A stretch of DNA of 64,000 bases, from the NCBI GenBank assembly GCA_036558645.1, contig DATBFG010000078.1:1-64000 (forward strand), read 5' to 3'. How positions within the stretch are numbered: position 1 is the stretch's first letter; each line of letters begins with the position of its first letter. Below the pieces are notes generated by a model. The model was not told where the DNA came from. It searched no databases and worked only from the letters and a program-made list of their open reading frames with translations. Source of the DNA: DATBFG01 sp036558645. Its GTDB lineage: Bacteria; Acidobacteriota; Terriglobia; Terriglobales; Acidobacteriaceae. Below, piece after piece: positions 33,104 to 41,397 of the stretch. Position numbers and translations under genes: made by a program.

Positions 33104-34069
33104 ATGGCTACGTACCTCATCACAGGTGTGGCGGGTTTCATCGGATCCTCATTGGCGCGCGCGGTACTCGCGCAAGGAGACCGTGTGCGCGGCATCGATA
33201 ATTTGTCCACCGGCAATCGAAACAATCTGAAAGAGATCGCGGACCGCGTAGACTTTCGCGAAGCCGACCTGCTGAACCTGGATGCCACCCGCGATGCCTG
33301 CAATGGCGCTGATTTCGTATTGCACCAGGCTGCCATTCCTTCGGTGCCGCGTTCTGTCGGCGATCCTTTGGAAAATAATCGGGCAAACGTGGATGCGACC
33401 GTCAATGTTCTAGTTGCAGCACGCGATTCCAAGGTGAAACGCGTCGTATACGCCGCATCGTCATCTGCGTACGGAGACACGCCTACACTTCCTAAGCGCG
33501 AGGATATGCTGCCGAACCCAATTTCCCCCTACGCCGTTGCCAAGTTGGCCAGCGAGTACTACATGACTTCGTTTTTCCGCTGTTACGGCCTCGAGACTGT
33601 CTGCCTGCGTTATTTCAATATTTTCGGTCCGCGCCAGGATCCGACCTCTCCCTATTCCGGTGTGCTGGCCAAATTCATCACGCAGATGCTGCAGGGAGAA
33701 ACTCCGACCATTTTGGGAGATGGAAAGCAGAGCCGTGACTTCACTTACATCGACAACGCAGTCGCCGCCAACCTGCTGGCGTGCAAGGCGCCTGCCGCCG
33801 ACGTGGCAGGCCGGGTTTTCAATGTGGCGACTGGGAGGCGGGTGAACTTGAATGAAACATTTCAAGTTCTGAAGCGCTTGGTCGGCTTTAAGGGAGAGGC
33901 CCAATATGGGCCTGAGCGCGCCGGTGACGTCAAACATTCCCTCGCCGACATGGAACGTGCTGAAAAACATCTTGGTTATAAGCCTCGCGTGAGCTTCGAG
34001 GAAGGGCTGAAGATCACAATCGATTGGTATCGCAGCCAGAACGCTGCAGCCTTTACCGCCCAAAGCTAA
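33104..34069 (+). CDS. NAD-dependent nucleotide-sugar epimerase/dehydratase (WbpP/Gne-like)
   Basis: A 321-residue extended SDR enzyme: NAD motif GVAGFIGSSLARAVL, VLHQAAIPSVPRSV, catalytic Ser region AASSSAYGDT, YAVAKLASEYY (YxxxK), and CLRYFNIFGPRQDPTSPYSG. These are typical of UDP-GlcNAc/UDP-glucuronate 4-epimerases and related enzymes making activated sugars for surface polysaccharide. ATG 33104 fits the family N-terminus; an upstream in-frame ATG at 33026 adds 26 unlikely residues. It may supply the exopolysaccharide cluster 11 kb away. Confidence 0.9.
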   Translation: MATYLITGVAGFIGSSLARAVLAQGDRVRGIDNLSTGNRNNLKEIADRVDFREADLLNLDATRDACNGADFVLHQAAIPSVPRSVGDPLENNRANVDATVNVLVAARDSKVKRVVYAASSSAYGDTPTLPKREDMLPNPISPYAVAKLASEYYMTSFFRCYGLETVCLRYFNIFGPRQDPTSPYSGVLAKFITQMLQGETPTILGDGKQSRDFTYIDNAVAANLLACKAPAADVAGRVFNVATGRRVNLNETFQVLKRLVGFKGEAQYGPERAGDVKHSLADMERAEKHLGYKPRVSFEEGLKITIDWYRSQNAAAFTAQS

Positions 34070-34109
34070 CGGTCCCTCCATTACCTTCGTGATCTTACGA
34101 CTCCATCAC

Positions 34110-34130
34110 ACCGCAAAATAAAGTTGCGGT
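34110..34130 (+). promoter_or_regulatory. Hairpin abutting the start codon of the receiver-PilZ gene
   Basis: ACCGCAA (34110-34116) and TTGCGGT (34124-34130) form a perfect 7-bp stem with loop AATAAAG, ending directly before the ATG at 34131. There is no Shine-Dalgarno sequence. It could restrain translation initiation or mark the end of the upstream epimerase transcript (no T-run is present). Confidence 0.4.
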
Positions 34131-34802
34131 ATGACACTTACCTCGATGGTTGTCTCGCGCGATTGGCAGGAAGTCAGTGTTTTGGAATGCATTTTAGGCG
34201 GGTTGCACATCGGGGTGGATGTGGAGAGGGATCCTGAGCGCGCCGAAGCTAAGCTGGCGAGATCAAAGTTCGATGCCATCATTGTGGATTGCGACCTGAG
34301 CGGGACGAATCGCTTCTTGCGGATCGTCAAGACACACAGATCGAGTTCAGTGCCACTCATCATCGTAAGCGGATCTAGCGGTCGCAAACGGCTTGGCGAC
34401 GCCGGGGCGAACTTCATTTTTGAAAAACCAATCTCTGTTGAGCAGGCCGTGCACACGCTTTCAGCGGCGCGAAATTGCATCATGGAGGAGCGCCTTCGTT
34501 ATCATCGCCAGGATGTAAAAGTACCGGTCACCCTCCGTTATGGTGCTAAACATCGGATGCGTGCGGAACTTCTCAACCTTAGCCAGGGTGGAGTTGGAAT
34601 TCAGGTCGAGCATCCGTTGGAAGTATCCAAGCTTCGTTTGAGCTTCGCGCTTCCTTCTAGCAAACGTAGCGTCAACCTGCCAGGAGAGGTGGTATGGTCC
34701 AACGCGGGCCGAGCTGGGATTCGTTTTGTAAAAGCGGGCAAAGATGTTGCTCGAGACCTGGAACTATGGCTGGAGCGGCGTTACTTTCAGGGAAGCCGAT
34801 AG
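34131..34802 (+). CDS. Receiver-like + PilZ protein
   Basis: A 223-residue protein. Residues 1-115 form a receiver-like alpha/beta domain with an Asp in AIIVDCDLSG at the expected phospho-acceptor position and SSSVPLIIVSGSSG following, ending near FEKPIS with the conserved Lys-Pro. Residues 120-215 are a PilZ domain: RLRYHRQDVKVPV (the RxxxR spacing is not exact) and LLNLSQGGVGIQ (NxSxxG). The N-terminal acidic pair is not obvious, so phosphorylation is uncertain. It would join phosphorelay-like and c-di-GMP signals. Confidence 0.82.
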   Translation: MTLTSMVVSRDWQEVSVLECILGGLHIGVDVERDPERAEAKLARSKFDAIIVDCDLSGTNRFLRIVKTHRSSSVPLIIVSGSSGRKRLGDAGANFIFEKPISVEQAVHTLSAARNCIMEERLRYHRQDVKVPVTLRYGAKHRMRAELLNLSQGGVGIQVEHPLEVSKLRLSFALPSSKRSVNLPGEVVWSNAGRAGIRFVKAGKDVARDLELWLERRYFQGSR

Positions 34803-34812
34803 AAACAAGGCC

Positions 34813-35634
34813 CTACCGGAATCGGGGCGCGTCTTCCGGTTCCGCCTTGTTGTCATTCGGAAAAAGCGCGCCCGTAAGATGAACCAGGTAACTTCCAGGC
34901 GTGATTCCAACGCAGGAAATGAAAAGTAGGCGGTACACCAACGCAAAGATGCAGCTGGTAGCCAAAATCAAGGTGAATCCCAGCCACCATGCCGGAAATA
35001 CCTGGGTCATGGCCAGCGATACGACACAAAATAGCAGCACAGCCGCTGCGACAACCAGAATGTCGACCACCCGTGCCAACGTGCGTGGCGAGTCCGCAAA
35101 TGGGTACCACGTAGCATCCTGACTTGCCTCAATCGACTGACCAACGTCGCTTTCTTGCTCTTGAACAACCTGCACTGGTGGGCGGGGCGGGCCGGAGAAC
35201 ACCAACTCAGCCGGTGGTTGGCCATTTCGATGGACGAAAATTGCTTCCGCGCCAAGCTGTGCCGCAGTTCCCAGCAATTGCGTAAAGAGCCACTCCCTAA
35301 GCTGGCGTCGCGATCGCTGACCAACAACTACAAATTCAAGGCCCGCCTGACCGCTGCTGTCCGTCCACGCCACTCGACCGCTCGCTTCGACGCGTGTTCG
35401 TGGGTTTAGCAATTCGAATCGCAGATGGACTTGTTGATTCTCCTCGACGGGAGACACAACCTGCACGGCAATTCCCGATTCGCTTACATTCCGAATGATC
35501 CCCCCGTTGGCGTGGTCAAGGTTTATGTAGGCAAGGTTCTGGATTTTCTGCCGAAAATGGCGCCTTTGCCTCTGCCGCACGCGCACGATAGGCGGCGATG
35601 CACTGGAGAGCGCGTCCTCGGAACGGTAGTCCAT
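34813..35634 (-). CDS. PilZ domain fused to an RDD-like membrane domain
   Basis: A 273-residue protein. An N-terminal PilZ domain (about 20-125) has RRHFRQK and IRNVSESGIAVQ, then the SRRQLREWLF helix also found in the PilZ-GAF-Sel1 protein at 42584, so the two are paralogues. The C-terminal part has membrane helices (DILVVAAAVLLFCVVSLAM, WWLGFTLILATSCIFALVY) and a TPGSYLVHLTG motif like the TPGK box of RDD proteins. It converges with the receiver-PilZ gene (10-base gap). Probably a membrane-anchored c-di-GMP effector. Confidence 0.8.
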   Translation of the reverse strand: MDYRSEDALSSASPPIVRVRQRQRRHFRQKIQNLAYINLDHANGGIIRNVSESGIAVQVVSPVEENQQVHLRFELLNPRTRVEASGRVAWTDSSGQAGLEFVVVGQRSRRQLREWLFTQLLGTAAQLGAEAIFVHRNGQPPAELVFSGPPRPPVQVVQEQESDVGQSIEASQDATWYPFADSPRTLARVVDILVVAAAVLLFCVVSLAMTQVFPAWWLGFTLILATSCIFALVYRLLFISCVGITPGSYLVHLTGALFPNDNKAEPEDAPRFR

Positions 35635-35725
35635 GCGCCAATCTTAGCTTTGTACCTGGATCCGTTCTCAGTAACCGGAAAGGTTCTGGTAGAGCCCTGA
35701 GCCCTTGTGGCGAGTTTGTCTTTTC

Positions 35726-36043
35726 CTAAGAAGCCGGCCGGTGCATGACCGAATGGGGTTCATCCTGAGCGGTCTTGGCTACCTGAGCAAGATCCCACGC
35801 CACCAGACGGCTCAGGTCATAACTGAACGGCCCGTAGGCCTGGAAAGAGTGCTCGTCAAACAGGCGTTTGATTCCGCAACCCATGCATACCTGGTAGGAG
35901 TAAGCCTGGGCACGAATAGGCCAGCTCATTTTTCTGTGCCAACAACCGCGAAACAGCATTACCGCAGCGCCCGCTAGACCTGTAGCCACCAGACCTAGCG
36001 ACCAACCCCAGCGCGACTTCGGATTACCCTTGTCCTGGCCCAC
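35726..36043 (-). CDS. Small membrane protein with CxxC motif
   Basis: A 105-residue protein with one hydrophobic helix (WSLGLVATGLAGAAVMLF), a CMGCGIKRLFDE CxxC motif, and the aromatic segment FQAYGPFSYDLSRL. GTG start at 36043 with a GCGGG-like site. The CxxC could bind metal or take part in redox chemistry. I do not recognise the family. It is oriented away from the GAF-amidase gene and leaves a 276-base gap to it in which I see no gene or RNA motif. Confidence 0.6.
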   Translation of the reverse strand: MGQDKGNPKSRWGWSLGLVATGLAGAAVMLFRGCWHRKMSWPIRAQAYSYQVCMGCGIKRLFDEHSFQAYGPFSYDLSRLVAWDLAQVAKTAQDEPHSVMHRPAS

Positions 36044-36319
36044 AACAAACCCGCGGAAATATTCAGCAGCTTAGGATATGCGCAACCAAACGGTCACGCA
36101 ATGGCACTTCGTGGCTATCCCACCCAGGTGCTTACCAAAGAACATGCCCACCTTCCCCTTCGTGCAGCAAGGAAATATTGAAGTTGGCCCAAAAGACCTG
36201 TAACTTACAAGGTACTCCCTGTAATGTCGGGTAATTTCTGGATAAGCTCCCAGTAGCGGTTTGGCTACGGGGGCTTTGACACCCGCTGGCAGCGAGGCGG
36301 CGGTTCTTCTCGCGAGTGC

Positions 36320-38521
36320 ATGAGCGCAAGCCTGACCACTGACGCGATGTTTTCCACCACTGAAAGTGGCCCTATTCCTCCGCCAGCTGGGGTCGATCGG
36401 TCTATTCACCCATCCCTCGCGCCTGGCCATGAAGCCCTGCAGGCACTTCTTGCGTTTTCCGCGTTGAATGACCAGATTCGCCGACGTCGGGCCGACCCCG
36501 ATCAAAATGCGGAGAATGCCTGTGACTTGGAGCCGTTCGTCTTGGATGAGGTGTTACACCTCGTGGCTGAACGGGCATTGTCCCTTACGGGCGCGGATGG
36601 CGTGGCTATCGCATTAGCGGAGGCCCAGGACATCGTGTGCCGCGCGTCCGCCGGCCGGATTGCACCAGATCCCGGCGTACGGCTTGATCCCAACTCGGGA
36701 TTTTCCGGCGCATGTTTTCGAGATGGAGAAATTGTTCGCTGTGACGACGCCGAGTCCGATCCAAGAGTCAACTTGCAGGCATCGCGTAGTCTTGGCGCGC
36801 GCTCGCTGGTTGCCGTGCCCCTCGGCCGGAAAACCGTCCTTGGGGTGTTGGAAGTATTCTCCTACGAGGCATACGCGTTTAACGAGAGTGATGTTCGCAG
36901 CATCAGGTTACTTGCGGAGCTGATTCTCGCCGCAATGAAGCCGGAAGAAGAAGACCGGCTGGCCGAAGTCTCTAGACAGGTTATTGACCGCAGCAAAGCC
37001 AAGCCCGCTGACACCAGGCAGCTGCCTCAACCCGCACCTGCCACACAGCATCCACAGTTTCTGGCGCTTCCACAAACCGAAAAATCATCCACGAAGAAAA
37101 CACTCGAGATACGCAAAGGTAATGCTGGCCGCCCAGGACTCACGGTTGTCCTTGGTGTGGTGCTATTCGCCGCGGCTCTGGGTGCGGGATTATGGTGGAA
37201 GATGCTGCGAACAACGCAGAAGGTCCGGGCAAGCGCGCCCGCTCCGGCAGCCCTTCCCACCGCTGTCCAACCTAAGATGGTTGATGCACAGGGACCAGAA
37301 ATCAAGCCCGATGCAGACCTGCTAACCGCGAGCGTTCCTCCCACCGATATCAAGCAGCAACTCTCCGTTCTTCCGCAGGTGACTGGCATCCGGCATTGGA
37401 ACTCATCAGAAGGCAGCACCGTCGTGCTTGACCTCCAAGAACAGGTGCAATACGAGGCTCACCGGCTCACCGATCCAGTACGCATTTACGTAGACCTACA
37501 TGACACATCTCTCGCGCCCGCCCTTAACGGCAAGAACATAGAAATCGGCGATGCCATGCTAATGAGAGTTCGCCTTGCGCAGCCAATGCCGGGCGTCACT
37601 CGCGTTGTACTTGAAACCTCAGCGGGGACAAATTTCGCAGTCAGCCTTGAGCCTAATCCGTACCGCCTTGTGGTTCAGGTGCGTCCCCTTGGAGCCTCGA
37701 ACTCACCGCGTGCAGATGTGGATCTGTTCGCGCCGATGACTCCGGCAGAAGGGACAAGAGTCGCCTCAGCAACGGCGACGCGCGAGGATCTGCAACTGCG
37801 CTCGAAAGTGCCTCACTTCCGCATAGCGCTCGATGCAGGGCACGGCGGTTGGGATCTGGGCACTGTCGGACGCCAAGGGCTTCTCGAAAAAGATTTGGCG
37901 CTCGATATCGTGGAGAGATTAGGGAACCTTTTACAAAAGAGATTAGGCGCAGAAGTCATCTACACGCGGGAAGACGACAACTACATTGGGTTGGAAAAGC
38001 GAGCGGAAATTGCAAACCAATCCCAGGCGGACCTATTCCTATCAGTGCATGCAAATTACAGCGTCTCCACTTCAGCGCGGGGAGTCGAGACGTATTACAC
38101 CAATACCTTCTCTTCGATTCACTCCCGCAGCCGGGAGTCCGAAGACGCAACCGTGCAAAACATCGAATTTGCCAACGTTGATATCCGCGAAAAAGTACAG
38201 GAATCTCACCGGTTTGCTGCCAGCGTACAGCGCTCTCTGCACGGTTCGCTGGCAGCATCAAATCCCGGCATTCCGAATCGGGGAGTGAAAGAAGCCTCCT
38301 ACGTCGTATTGACTGGAACGTTTATGCCGGCAATTCTGGCGGAAGTCTCCTTCGTCAGCAGTCCAGCGGACGAGGAAAATTTGCAGAGCAAGGCTTATCG
38401 ACAAGGTATCGCCGAAGCCCTTTACAAAGGCATCGAAAGATACGAAGCCGTACCTCGCAAAATGAAGTTAGCAAGCAACAACGCAACTCAATCAGACAGC
38501 AAGAACCGAGTGGCACAATAA
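36320..38521 (+). CDS. Transmembrane GAF-AMIN-amidase: N-acetylmuramoyl-L-alanine amidase with cytoplasmic sensor
   Basis: A 733-residue protein with an unusual order. A GAF domain (about 72-208; GADGVAIALAEAQDIVCRAS, SGFSGACFRDGEIVRCDDAE) is followed by a linker, one membrane helix (about 274-293, LTVVLGVVLFAAALGAGLWW), an AMIN domain (about 350-457) and Amidase_3 (about 500-705). Zinc ligands His508 (DAGHGG), Glu523 (LLEKDLAL) and His577 (SVHAN) and catalytic Glu675 (AEVSF) are all present, so the amidase looks active. Known AmiC-like enzymes are secreted; here the GAF would face the cytoplasm and the amidase the periplasm. No strong ribosome site. Confidence 0.87.
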   Translation: MSASLTTDAMFSTTESGPIPPPAGVDRSIHPSLAPGHEALQALLAFSALNDQIRRRRADPDQNAENACDLEPFVLDEVLHLVAERALSLTGADGVAIALAEAQDIVCRASAGRIAPDPGVRLDPNSGFSGACFRDGEIVRCDDAESDPRVNLQASRSLGARSLVAVPLGRKTVLGVLEVFSYEAYAFNESDVRSIRLLAELILAAMKPEEEDRLAEVSRQVIDRSKAKPADTRQLPQPAPATQHPQFLALPQTEKSSTKKTLEIRKGNAGRPGLTVVLGVVLFAAALGAGLWWKMLRTTQKVRASAPAPAALPTAVQPKMVDAQGPEIKPDADLLTASVPPTDIKQQLSVLPQVTGIRHWNSSEGSTVVLDLQEQVQYEAHRLTDPVRIYVDLHDTSLAPALNGKNIEIGDAMLMRVRLAQPMPGVTRVVLETSAGTNFAVSLEPNPYRLVVQVRPLGASNSPRADVDLFAPMTPAEGTRVASATATREDLQLRSKVPHFRIALDAGHGGWDLGTVGRQGLLEKDLALDIVERLGNLLQKRLGAEVIYTREDDNYIGLEKRAEIANQSQADLFLSVHANYSVSTSARGVETYYTNTFSSIHSRSRESEDATVQNIEFANVDIREKVQESHRFAASVQRSLHGSLAASNPGIPNRGVKEASYVVLTGTFMPAILAEVSFVSSPADEENLQSKAYRQGIAEALYKGIERYEAVPRKMKLASNNATQSDSKNRVAQ

Positions 38522-38527
38522 CGCAAA

Positions 38528-40672
38528 TTACTGCTGGTTTGTACCACCGTACTTTTCGAGCCACTTCAATTCCTCGCGCACTTTGATCTTTCCGTGCCAT
38601 GGATTCTTGGCTAAAGAATGTCCCTCTCCAGGAAATATCAATAACGTGCTCGGCACTCCTAGTTCATGCAGCGCACGGTCCAGAAGATAGTTCTGCGAAA
38701 CCGCAACACGAATGTCATCACCGCCGGCGACCATGTGTGTTGGAGTCTTCACCTTATTGATTTGGTAGATCGCAGCTTCATCATGGTACCGTTGCGCGGC
38801 TTCCCAAGGGAGGCCACCCAGAAAATACGCATCGTCGAACGTTGTGTCGTCATTGCCCCAGTTGCCCACATGCTCAACCGCCCCCGCCCCGGTCACCGCT
38901 GCTTTGAAGCGAGTGGTTTGGGTAATCAACCAGTTCGTCATGTAGCCACCGTAGCTGTAACCACCCACCGTCAGATGATTCGGATCGGCGACGCCGTCCT
39001 TCACAAGCGCATCTACCCCTGCCAGGATGTCCTTACCTGGGCGGGAAACAATCTCCGGCACAATTCCCCTGAGGAATTCATCTCCGTAGCCGCTCGAACC
39101 GCGATAATTAGGTTCGAATACGAGCCAGCCTTGCGTCGCGGCCAGCCGATCCCACTGGTACCAGTCCATCTCGAAGTGATTACCGTCCGCGTCAGCGGGG
39201 CCACCGTGGATCAGCGTGAGCATCGGTAAATTCTTGGCTTCGAACTTGCCCGGTGGGTAAACAAGCATGCCCTCGACACTAGCACCGTCGTCCGATGTCC
39301 ATCGGTACGGCTTCGCTTTGGGAAGGTCGCGCTCCAGATAGAGCTTGTTGAACGAAGTGAGCGGACGCGCCTCAGCAAGCTTTTCGACACTGTCCGCGAT
39401 GTACACTTCAGTCGGCTTGTCGAAGGATGAAAAGACAACCGCAATACGGGAAGAACGGGTCGCAGTAGCCACACCGGAGTAAGTTCCCGCCCAACTGGAA
39501 ACCTTGGAAAAAGCGGCGGATGGCTGGCCCTGAGTGTATAGCTGAACTTCGGTCCCTAGCTGACCCGCGGCAATCGTCTTTCCATCGGTGCCGATCGCAT
39601 AGTTACCAACAGCACCATCGAAACTAGACGCCCATCGTTCTGCCTGGCCGTTCTGCGAATCGACCCAATAGAGGCGGGTCTGGGTGTCCTCGTACTTCTT
39701 TTCTACTGAGCCGACTTCGATTGCGAAGAAAACATGCTTGCTGTCGTTCGCCCAAGCAATCTGTCCCTCGACAGCTTCGTTATGCGTAAGTTGCCGCGAT
39801 GCGCGCGCGGGAGACGTTTCCGCCAGATCAATAGCGAATACTTCAAACTCGCCGATTTTTTCGCTCCGCTCGGAGATTGAGGTGGTAACAAACGCCAGCT
39901 TGCTACCATCTGGCGAGGCCTTCAATTGTTGAACCCGCCATGGCACACTGGCGACTACCGCCGCTCCGGGAGTGCCTGCCGGTTCCTCATCTTTCTTATC
40001 ATCTTCGTCCTTCGGGGTCTTACGGATGACCTCGGCTCTGTGCGCGATTGCAGCGGCGACGTCCAGTTTAGAAATCACGTCCGGACGTTCCGCCGCGCGG
40101 TATTGGTTCACGTCCTTCCAATCCTTCTTGTATGCATCCCTCTGCGTCTTGGTCCACGGAACACGGGTAGCGAAGAAGATGGTGCGGGAATCCATCGACC
40201 ACGCGAAAGCGTGCACTTCCTCATCCCCTCCGGTAATCGGGAAGGCTTCTCCACCGTTCGGCGAGATCAGGAAGATCTGAGAAACTTCTTCGTCTTTGCT
40301 GTCCCCGGAATCATCATCGCCAGATTTTGGCTGTTTTCGATCCGAAAGGAATGCAATCCACTTTCCGTCGGGCGACCACTGAGGATCGCTGTCATGACCG
40401 GATTGCGTAAGTTGGCTTATCGTCCCCGGATTCCTACCGTCGTCACGGTAAAGCCAGAGGTCTTCACGAAAGATGCTTTGCTCCCAATCGGCCCGGTCGG
40501 TGACAAATACGAGGGAGTGTCCGTCGGGAGATAACTGCATGGCGGGAAAATCGACACTGTTAAAAAACTCGTCGAGCGTGAGCTTCGCCTTGTCAGCCGC
40601 TGAAGCGGAAAAGATGGTTAAGAACAATGATGCAAGAAGCAGCGAGAGTACACGGAGTGTCTTGGAGATCAT
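38528..40672 (-). CDS. Secreted S9-family prolyl-oligopeptidase-like peptidase
   Basis: A 714-residue serine peptidase. A signal peptide (LRVLSLLLASLFLTIFSASA) precedes a PD40/WD40-type beta-propeller (repeats such as LSPDGHSLVFVTDRA, WSPDGKWIAFLSDRK) and a C-terminal alpha/beta hydrolase: nucleophile GGYSYGGYMTNW, Asp in AGGDDIRVAVSQNY, His in FPGEGHSLAKN. This matches dipeptidyl- or acylaminoacyl-peptidases that trim peptides. The ATG at 40672 matches the signal peptide start; a GTG/ATG further up adds 11 residues. It converges on the amidase gene with a 6-base gap. Confidence 0.9.
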   Translation of the reverse strand: MISKTLRVLSLLLASLFLTIFSASAADKAKLTLDEFFNSVDFPAMQLSPDGHSLVFVTDRADWEQSIFREDLWLYRDDGRNPGTISQLTQSGHDSDPQWSPDGKWIAFLSDRKQPKSGDDDSGDSKDEEVSQIFLISPNGGEAFPITGGDEEVHAFAWSMDSRTIFFATRVPWTKTQRDAYKKDWKDVNQYRAAERPDVISKLDVAAAIAHRAEVIRKTPKDEDDKKDEEPAGTPGAAVVASVPWRVQQLKASPDGSKLAFVTTSISERSEKIGEFEVFAIDLAETSPARASRQLTHNEAVEGQIAWANDSKHVFFAIEVGSVEKKYEDTQTRLYWVDSQNGQAERWASSFDGAVGNYAIGTDGKTIAAGQLGTEVQLYTQGQPSAAFSKVSSWAGTYSGVATATRSSRIAVVFSSFDKPTEVYIADSVEKLAEARPLTSFNKLYLERDLPKAKPYRWTSDDGASVEGMLVYPPGKFEAKNLPMLTLIHGGPADADGNHFEMDWYQWDRLAATQGWLVFEPNYRGSSGYGDEFLRGIVPEIVSRPGKDILAGVDALVKDGVADPNHLTVGGYSYGGYMTNWLITQTTRFKAAVTGAGAVEHVGNWGNDDTTFDDAYFLGGLPWEAAQRYHDEAAIYQINKVKTPTHMVAGGDDIRVAVSQNYLLDRALHELGVPSTLLIFPGEGHSLAKNPWHGKIKVREELKWLEKYGGTNQQ

Positions 40673-40758
40673 GGGTGCGAGAGGTATACACCGGCCCGTA
40701 GCCAAGTTTCAAGTGGATGTTTGGATTGATAGTTCAGATCCGAATTACGGAAGTGGAC

Positions 40759-41379
40759 TCACTGCGGAGGATCGGTGTTTACGAGAGCCTCTTCCAGGTC
40801 TTGATTGCTCTTCGCGTTGGCTCGTACCACGCGCCAACCATCATCGTATTCGCGGAATCCAACTACGGAGTTGTACACCACACCTCCGGAATTTAAGGCT
40901 GTCCCGACTTCGTTCACCGGAATCCATTTCCATTGAAATTCCACGTCGGCAAAATTGCCGGCCTTGCTGATTCCAGTTACCTCGATCAATTCCCGCTTAG
41001 CAATAGGCACGTTGAAGTACTGCATTGGTACGACGTTCTTCGGAATCAAATCACGAAAAGCATCCACTCCCAAGGGAGTGAGTGAGACATCCCAGCAACC
41101 GGGAGGTCCTGGCTGACGAGTCGTGCCAGGGCCGCTCGGCGGGCAGGGGGCAGCCACTCCAGTAATCCAGCCCTGACGTTGAAGCACCAGGTATTCCGGG
41201 GAAGAATAGTCTTTGCTAGGGATGACTCCAGTCCGCAACCAGAAATGTTGGGGGTTCTTGAAAGCATCTGAGCCAGCGATGAGATCAGACGCAAGCCGTC
41301 GTGTCAGAAAATCGCGAGGTGAGCAGCCGGGAACAACACACAACAGGACAACGATGGGAACGAGCCACGGTATCCGCAT
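40759..41379 (-). CDS. Hypothetical lipoprotein
   Basis: A 206-residue protein with a lipoprotein signal (LVPIVVLLCVVPGC; Cys19 as lipid anchor). The mature part has segments such as EYLVLQRQGWITGVA, GCWDVSLTPLGVDAFRDLIP and VEFQWKWIPVNEVGTALN, a layout seen in small acidobacterial lipoproteins of unknown function. It lies between the peptidase and the AmrS gene, all leftward, with a gap of 18 bases from amrS. Confidence 0.68.
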   Translation of the reverse strand: MRIPWLVPIVVLLCVVPGCSPRDFLTRRLASDLIAGSDAFKNPQHFWLRTGVIPSKDYSSPEYLVLQRQGWITGVAAPCPPSGPGTTRQPGPPGCWDVSLTPLGVDAFRDLIPKNVVPMQYFNVPIAKRELIEVTGISKAGNFADVEFQWKWIPVNEVGTALNSGGVVYNSVVGFREYDDGWRVVRANAKSNQDLEEALVNTDPPQ

Positions 41380-41397
41380 GAATGTGTAGTGAAATTT

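Noticed and set aside
36044..36319. c-di-GMP riboswitch upstream of the GAF-amidase gene
   Set aside because: I looked for the GEMM consensus near the PilZ/GAF genes and found no matching core in this gap on either strand.
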